Positions 59,607 through 64,000 of a stretch of DNA of 64,000 nucleotides are shown here, piece after piece. Where the stretch lies: IMG/VR virus record IMGVR_UViG_3300020385_000012, positions 1 to 64,000 of that record. One strand, 5' to 3'. Position 1 is the stretch's first letter. Each line of letters starts with the position of its first letter. The DNA is from a virus. The notes under the pieces are model-generated. The model saw nothing but the letters and a program-made list of their open reading frames with translations. It did no database searches and was not told the origin of the DNA. The translations under genes and the position numbers were made by a program.

Positions 59607-61817
59607 CTATTGTATTATTTTTGAAAAATTTCCATTATTGTTATATTTAGAAAAACTAAAATTAACTTTGCTTTTTAATTCTCTTGTTTGATTTGGTGCA
59701 TATCTATTTTTATTACATGCCATAACCGCCAAGCCTGAACTTATCGCCGCATCAAATTTTGTTCTTTTGTTTATATCAAACTTAGCCCAATCGTTTAATG
59801 TATTATTAAAATACATATCGCCGTAACTACCATCTCCTTTTTCACCTACGTAGTTATTTATATAACTTTCAATTGCGGCAGCATGAGCTTGTCTAATGTC
59901 TTCACTTGAATTTGGTATACCTCCAATTTCTTTTTCAGTAACCGATAATTTATTCCATATTTTATCAGGTCTATTCATTGAATAGCCTCTATATCCTCTT
60001 CGTTTTAAATAGTATAATAATCTAGGCTTGTTATTTTCTGCTAGTATTGGCATACCATAAAAGTGTAATGCCATTAATATATCTTCAAAAAACATTTCCG
60101 CTGTTTGCGGTCTAGCTATATATTCTAAAAAAAACATATTAGCAGGAATTTCTTCCATGCTAAACTTCGTGAGACCGTGTAAAGCACCCTTAGATCCTTG
60201 ACCGTCGGTAGTTCCGGATATATCGTAGCTATCGCAGCCAAATGCACCACTGTGTTCGTTCCCAGGATATTTAATTCCATTTTTTAGTATTACTTTATTT
60301 TGTAAATGTGCGGGTGGAACCCAACTAATATTAAATCTTCCGTTTGGATTAGGTATAAATTCAACTTTTGTGTCTTTAATACCATTTTGCCATTGAAAGC
60401 TTCCCTTCGTAACTAAAGCACTGTACTTTGCTTCTTCGTTGAAATCTACTTGTTCGTATATTTTTGCTAAATTAAATATACTGTTTCTAGTTTCATCCCT
60501 GAAGGCATGCTCTTGAGTCCTTGGAAACTGACGATAAAATTCATTTAAACCGTCTTGATCTCCTTTTAATCCCTCAACTTCATTCTCCCAATGTTCAATA
60601 ACCCCGATGTCGATATTATCTCCTTGGTGGTCTTTGACAGGGTTGCTCGGTGTGTTAAAGACAGGTATTCCATAAGAATCGATGAATCCTTCGAAATTCC
60701 ATTCCATAGGTATGAACAAAGAATATAATCCCGAGCGAGTCTGTCCATTCTTATTTCTTTTCGTGACGTCCGAGTCATTATATAGTTTTTTAAAGTTTTC
60801 ACCACCTTTGTCTAATGAGTTACTTGTTGAACCCATCATACACTTACCAATTATTCTTGAACCTAATCTAAGAGTTGTTTTAGTAACCCTCCAGTTGTTA
60901 AGAATGTTTTCTGGTCTTTCCCATTTACCAGCTTCATCGTGTACAAGCAGCGTAAGTTTTTCACCATCATAGCTATTGTCTCCAGTATTTTTCCAGTCAA
61001 TAGTTGTATCTAACCCTTCTAATTGTAATGCTTTGTCTTTTGATTCAAAACGTTTACGAGTTAACTTTGACGCTGGCACTCTATATGCAAGTTCTGTTTT
61101 AGGTCGATCCATACCATCTTGAATCGGTTTAAAAAAGAACGGGTAGTTAATTGATATTGGAACTACTTTATCTGTAAACATTTTTTTGGCATCAGCACCG
61201 GACTTGGATAATATACCGTATCTTGAATCGGATGATATGGTTGCTAAGTTGACTGTTTCGCCAGATGCCATAAACGAAAATCCACTACGTCTATTTTTTA
61301 AATAACACATTCCGTAACTCCTCGTGTCTGCTTTACAAGCTTCCCAAAATATAAAGAATAATCTATTTGCTTCTCTAAAATCAGGTTTGCCAACATCAAT
61401 TTTAGTCCATTGTAGGTACATATAATGAGTTCCCGTTATATAAGTTGGTGTTCCTTTGTTATTAAACCAATATCCCTCATCTCTTTTAGTGAATTCGGAG
61501 TCTATATAGGTGTGCCACCTTTGCTTAAACTCATCCGGATAATCTTTCCAATCAAATATACTTTTAACAGATTTAAGCTCCTTAGGGTACTCGTGTGCAA
61601 CCCACTTATTATTTGTGTTATCTACGTTTGTTGGCTTGGGTAACGCTATCTTAAGACCCTGGATGCTATACACATCTCCAATCTGACCACTTTTAGATAT
61701 AACTACAACATCATGTTCTTCATTATATCCATATTTCCATTTTTTAGATCTATTTAATCTTTTAATGGCAGTTATTTTTATAGGCTCAATAACCTCATAT
61801 AAACTTTGCTTATACAT
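59607..61817 (-). CDS. terL: Terminase large subunit
   Basis: A 736-residue packaging motor. The ATPase has a Walker A-like KNRRSGFSF at 174-182, a nucleotide-loop region SRYGILSKSG, Walker B LTLLVHDEAGKWE at 288-300 with catalytic Glu in HDEA, and a C-motif area KCMMGSTSN. The nuclease part begins near AFGCDSYDISGTTDGQG, whose first Asp is a metal ligand. The FxxSG-type Walker A resembles large T4/P22-like terminases of marine podophages. Upstream overlap by one base with the 90-residue gene, a candidate small subunit. Confidence 0.9.
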   Translation of the reverse strand: MYKQSLYEVIEPIKITAIKRLNRSKKWKYGYNEEHDVVVISKSGQIGDVYSIQGLKIALPKPTNVDNTNNKWVAHEYPKELKSVKSIFDWKDYPDEFKQRWHTYIDSEFTKRDEGYWFNNKGTPTYITGTHYMYLQWTKIDVGKPDFREANRLFFIFWEACKADTRSYGMCYLKNRRSGFSFMASGETVNLATISSDSRYGILSKSGADAKKMFTDKVVPISINYPFFFKPIQDGMDRPKTELAYRVPASKLTRKRFESKDKALQLEGLDTTIDWKNTGDNSYDGEKLTLLVHDEAGKWERPENILNNWRVTKTTLRLGSRIIGKCMMGSTSNSLDKGGENFKKLYNDSDVTKRNKNGQTRSGLYSLFIPMEWNFEGFIDSYGIPVFNTPSNPVKDHQGDNIDIGVIEHWENEVEGLKGDQDGLNEFYRQFPRTQEHAFRDETRNSIFNLAKIYEQVDFNEEAKYSALVTKGSFQWQNGIKDTKVEFIPNPNGRFNISWVPPAHLQNKVILKNGIKYPGNEHSGAFGCDSYDISGTTDGQGSKGALHGLTKFSMEEIPANMFFLEYIARPQTAEMFFEDILMALHFYGMPILAENNKPRLLYYLKRRGYRGYSMNRPDKIWNKLSVTEKEIGGIPNSSEDIRQAHAAAIESYINNYVGEKGDGSYGDMYFNNTLNDWAKFDINKRTKFDAAISSGLAVMACNKNRYAPNQTRELKSKVNFSFSKYNNNGNFSKIIQ

Positions 61818-62089
61818 TATTTAGACCTTCTTTCTGCAAACCCCTTAAACGTATTGTCTTTTTCTTCTTTAGGTTTGTTTTCTAATAAACCCTTTTCTTC
61901 TTCGATTCTATTTAGGATCTCAAATGCATCGAATATTGCGAGCTTTTTAGTGGCTGCAGCGTTCTTGAGTCTATCGGCTGAAATGTCATCATCAGTTTCA
62001 ACAATCGGCTCTTTCGCAACTTTAACAAGTTCTTTGACTGCATCATAACCAGCTTGGATTATATTCTTTTTCGTTTCCTTGACGTTCAT
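61817..62089 (-). CDS. Small helical protein upstream of terminase, candidate small subunit (90 aa)
   Basis: A 90-residue, charged helical protein (IIQAGYDAVKELVKVAKEPI, then DRLKNAAATKKLAIFDAFEI and LNRIEEEKGLLENKP). It shares a base with terL and overlaps the gene before by 47 bases. The DRLKNAAATKKLAIFDAFEIL core recurs beside terL in marine phages (recalled). Terminase small subunits are often this size and helical, but no clear helix-turn-helix is seen. Confidence 0.6.
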   Translation of the reverse strand: MNVKETKKNIIQAGYDAVKELVKVAKEPIVETDDDISADRLKNAAATKKLAIFDAFEILNRIEEEKGLLENKPKEEKDNTFKGFAERRSK

Positions 62090-62636
62090 ATTTAATAGAT
62101 ATTGAATTGGTTAATACTCTATACATTCTTTCACCGTCTACAATAAATTCATATTCACTACTAGGTGTAAACCCAACTAAATCTTCTTTTTCTATTAAAC
62201 CGCTAATGTCTTTATCAACGTATTTTATAATGCCCTTAAAGGGCTGTTCTTTTTCGTTACTTAATATATTAGTAGATTGAATTGGTTTAACAAAACAATA
62301 CCCCTTTGGAGCATTCCATTTGTTATTTCTTTTATACAAAAATATTTGATCTGATTTTACAAAATATAAATTTTCTTTATAATGGCTGCGTGTATTTCTT
62401 TCCTTACCATGTTGGTCATACCATCTTCTAAAAACATTGTGATGTACTATAACTTCATCACCAACTTCTATTTCGGTTTTTTCAGATTTTGGCACACCCA
62501 AAACTACTCCAGTACGACTAACATACCGATGGTCAGAAATTTCAGTGTTAACTAAAAGTTCTTGACCATCAATATATTTTTTATTATCGTATCTTTCGTT
62601 TTTTGGTTTTATAATAAAATCAAATAAACTTTGCAT
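62043..62636 (-). CDS. Conserved phage protein with GroES-like barrel pattern (197 aa)
   Basis: A 197-residue beta-rich protein: VNTEISDHRYVSRTGVVLGV, EVGDEVIVHHNVFRRWYDQH, ENLYFVKSDQIFLYKRNNKW, NAPKGYCFVKPIQ, then FKGIIKYVD and FTPSSEYEFIVDGERMYRVL. The order VVLGVP..GDEVIVHHN..ENLYFV..DQIFLY resembles the Cpn10 barrel (GKVISAG..NDIVHYD..LYYVL..DIVLV), and the last part repeats a similar layout (CFVKPIQ..GIIKYVD..VGFTPSSEYEF), so it may be a double GroES-like barrel. Function unknown; adjacent to packaging genes. Confidence 0.55.
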   Translation of the reverse strand: MQSLFDFIIKPKNERYDNKKYIDGQELLVNTEISDHRYVSRTGVVLGVPKSEKTEIEVGDEVIVHHNVFRRWYDQHGKERNTRSHYKENLYFVKSDQIFLYKRNNKWNAPKGYCFVKPIQSTNILSNEKEQPFKGIIKYVDKDISGLIEKEDLVGFTPSSEYEFIVDGERMYRVLTNSISIKYERQGNEKEYNPSWL

Positions 62637-62854
62637 TAATATTCTAAGTTGTATTCTACGGCTATAGCCATATTTTTATTAAAATCTTTCCACGGTAATA
62701 CTTCTTTTCCTTTTTTAATAAAGATAGAAAACTTATCAGATTCTTCTATAATATCACATATTGTGTGGCCACCATATACCTCTTGGCCAACAGCGTAGTG
62801 CATAGCGTCATTTTTATAGTCTCTACCTATACTAATTTTTCTTACCAGTGACAT
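62636..62854 (-). CDS. Small conserved-looking phage protein (72 aa)
   Basis: A 72-residue protein (LVRKISIGRDYKNDAMHYAV, GQEVYGGHTICDIIEESDKF, then FIKKGKEVLPWKDFNKNMAI). The IGRDYKNDAMHYAVGQEV..GG pattern is common in marine phages just upstream of packaging genes (recalled). SH3-like beta order possible. Shares one base with the next gene. Function unknown. Confidence 0.62.
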   Translation of the reverse strand: MSLVRKISIGRDYKNDAMHYAVGQEVYGGHTICDIIEESDKFSIFIKKGKEVLPWKDFNKNMAIAVEYNLEY

Positions 62855-62857
62855 TTT

Positions 62858-63130
62858 TTATTTTACTTCTTCTGGTTCAATTACTTCCGCTTCTTCCTCA
62901 ATTGGTTTAAATGTTCCATCTTGAATATTTATAGAAACTTTACCGTACTTTTCTTCAAGCTTTGATTGAAATTTATTTAAATCGTTTTGAACTTCACTTG
63001 CAGCGTGTTGCAATTGGTGCTTTTGTAATTCAAGATTTCCAATTTGATTTGCAACATTATTTAGTTTCCCTACATAACCTTGCAATTCTTCTAATTGTTC
63101 TGGTGTAATTTTTTGTTCTTGGTTTTCCAT
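62858..63130 (-). CDS. Coiled-coil protein (90 aa)
   Basis: A 90-residue helical protein (ITPEQLEELQGYVGKLNNVA, NQIGNLELQKHQLQHAASEV) with a beta strand KVSINIQDGTF and a Glu-rich end. Two long helices with a beta tip resemble a prefoldin-like hairpin. Could be a small structural chaperone or scaffold partner. Follows an A/T-rich gap after the DUF7936-like gene. Confidence 0.6.
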   Translation of the reverse strand: MENQEQKITPEQLEELQGYVGKLNNVANQIGNLELQKHQLQHAASEVQNDLNKFQSKLEEKYGKVSINIQDGTFKPIEEEAEVIEPEEVK

Positions 63131-63208
63131 AATTTTAATTTTTTTTAAATTTAATTTAATTGTTTGGGTTATAATTTATTATCACTTGTTTTACTTGATT
63201 TCTAATTA

Positions 63209-63547
63209 TTATTCAACAGACGCAGCAAAAGGCGAACGAAAGGTTTTGTCTACTGGGGCTTTTTGTAATGCAATTTGTGCATCTAAACCAGTCTTCATGG
63301 AAGCAACATCTAACCCAGCCTCTAGCCAAGCTATTACATCGCTTTCCTTTAAACTAGCGTATTCTGTAAAATTATCTTTATCGTATTTTACAGAGTAAGC
63401 CCCTACGCTATTTGCTTGGTAAATATTAGGAGACTTGCCCTCTGAAGCCCCATAGGTCCAGTGAATTGTGTTGATAACATTGTCTTTGCTATCGTGTGAA
63501 ATTTTTGCGTCTAACGCATTAATTGTCCATTTGTAAGTTATTGCCAT
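63209..63547 (-). CDS. Small beta-sandwich phage protein, DUF7936-like (112 aa)
   Basis: A 112-residue protein (ITYKWTINALDAKISHDSKD, NVINTIHWTYGASEG, FTEYASLKESDVIAWLEAGL, DAQIALQKAPVD). The start YKWTINALD with later HWTYGASEG and SDVIAWLEA is a pattern I associate with DUF7936, frequent near fibre genes of cyanophages and marine phages. Role unknown, likely virion-associated. It follows the fibre C-terminus by 10 bases in the reading direction. Confidence 0.7.
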   Translation of the reverse strand: MAITYKWTINALDAKISHDSKDNVINTIHWTYGASEGKSPNIYQANSVGAYSVKYDKDNFTEYASLKESDVIAWLEAGLDVASMKTGLDAQIALQKAPVDKTFRSPFAASVE

Positions 63548-63557
63548 TTTTTTTTAT

Positions 63558-64000
63558 TTATTTATTTATTTGTGTTTTTAAAGTTTCTATTTCTTGTTTT
63601 AATTCTTTTATTGCTTCAATTAATATACCTGTTATATTTCCATAAGCAACTGATTTTATACCTTCACTATTTTCTTTAACAACTTCAGGTAATATTTTTT
63701 CTATTTCTTGTGCTATAACCCCGATTGATTTTTTATCTTCACCAATTTTATTGAATTCAACACCTCTTAACTTATTTACTTTTTCTAAAGAGTTATCAAT
63801 TGTTTTTATATTTTCTTTTAGAGATATGTCTGAAAAAGCAATTACATCACCGGAGGCATGAATGTCGCCATCAACATCTAATTCATATTGTGGGTTTGAT
63901 TCAAGAACACCAAGATAACCCGAGCTGTTTATTCTAAGTCTTTCAGCATTTTGATTTATATCTTTTAAATAAAAATTGTTAACACCATTAGCACTAAACA
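63558..64000 (-). CDS. Tail fibre C-terminus with S74 chaperone domain (cut by right window edge)
   Basis: The gene reads in from the right edge and stops at TAA 63558-63560. The product ends with the intramolecular chaperone (Peptidase_S74): GDIHASGDVIAFSDISLKEN, where the Ser-Asp of FSDISLKEN fits the self-cleavage site, then KSIGVIAQEIEKILPEVVKE, GIKSVAYGNITGILIEAIKE and a coiled coil to the end. Upstream residues (GYLGVLESNPQYELDVD) match the shaft turns of the fibre gene cut at position 1. Most likely both are one gene on a circular map. The domain trimerises and then cuts itself from the mature fibre. Confidence 0.87.
   Translation of the reverse strand, partial: FSANGVNNFYLKDINQNAERLRINSSGYLGVLESNPQYELDVDGDIHASGDVIAFSDISLKENIKTIDNSLEKVNKLRGVEFNKIGEDKKSIGVIAQEIEKILPEVVKENSEGIKSVAYGNITGILIEAIKELKQEIETLKTQINK

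Overview
The window looks like most or all of the genome of a virulent, AT-rich, podovirus-like tailed phage of a marine flavobacterium (Bacteroidota). Three things in the sequence point to that host. Several exported phage proteins carry signal peptides ending in the Ser-Gln cleavage context common in flavobacteria. Starts are preceded by A/T-rich stretches rather than Shine-Dalgarno sites. Two phage lipoproteins have ordinary bacterial lipoboxes. The virion module follows T7-like podophage order: terminase, portal, scaffold, capsid, adaptors, tail-tube/stabilisation protein, three internal virion proteins.

Layout. Rightward (early/middle) genes run from 13335 to 30402. First comes a cluster of very small genes (13335-17816) with seven copies of one promoter-like element, an initiator-type tRNA-fMet and a structured RNA candidate. 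Then come ATP-dependent DNA ligase, a DenV-like protein, an exported 3D-domain protein, an HTH protein next to a sigma factor, an ERF annealing protein with a PD-(D/E)XK exonuclease, an SSB-like protein, a T7 gp4-like primase-helicase, thymidylate synthase, a GIY-YIG/MazG fusion, an endonuclease and class I ribonucleotide reductase (NrdB, NrdA). They end at a bidirectional hairpin terminator at 30457-30482.

Leftward (late) genes fill the rest. From 13066 down to 1 lie a basic protein, a beta-rich tail protein, GroEL and GroES, a winged-helix-like protein, tiny basic proteins, a 3TM holin and tail-fibre genes. The right end of the window (64000 down to 30465) continues leftward: the S74 chaperone end of a fibre, terminase, portal, scaffold, major capsid protein, connectors, internal virion proteins, and finally an accessory cluster of predicted exported proteins. 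That cluster (36654 down to 30465) holds a CsgG-like protein, a smaller relative, a barrel-like protein with an extreme acidic linker, a cohesin/dockerin-like protein, two lipoproteins and an M15 peptidase endolysin.

The fibre gene cut at position 1 lacks its C-terminus and the one cut at position 64000 lacks its N-terminus. The simplest reading is one gene on a circular map only a little larger than the window. The genome would then have two opposed transcription units, diverging at 13067-13334 and converging at 30457.

How the parts work together: the early module makes deoxynucleotides (NrdAB, ThyX-independent ThyA-type synthase, MazG), unwinds, primes, recombines and ligates DNA, and supplies its own sigma factor. 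No DNA polymerase or RNA polymerase gene is visible. The late module builds the particle with help from a phage GroEL/GroES pair and ends in lysis genes plus the CsgG-like export cluster, which is the most unusual part of the window.
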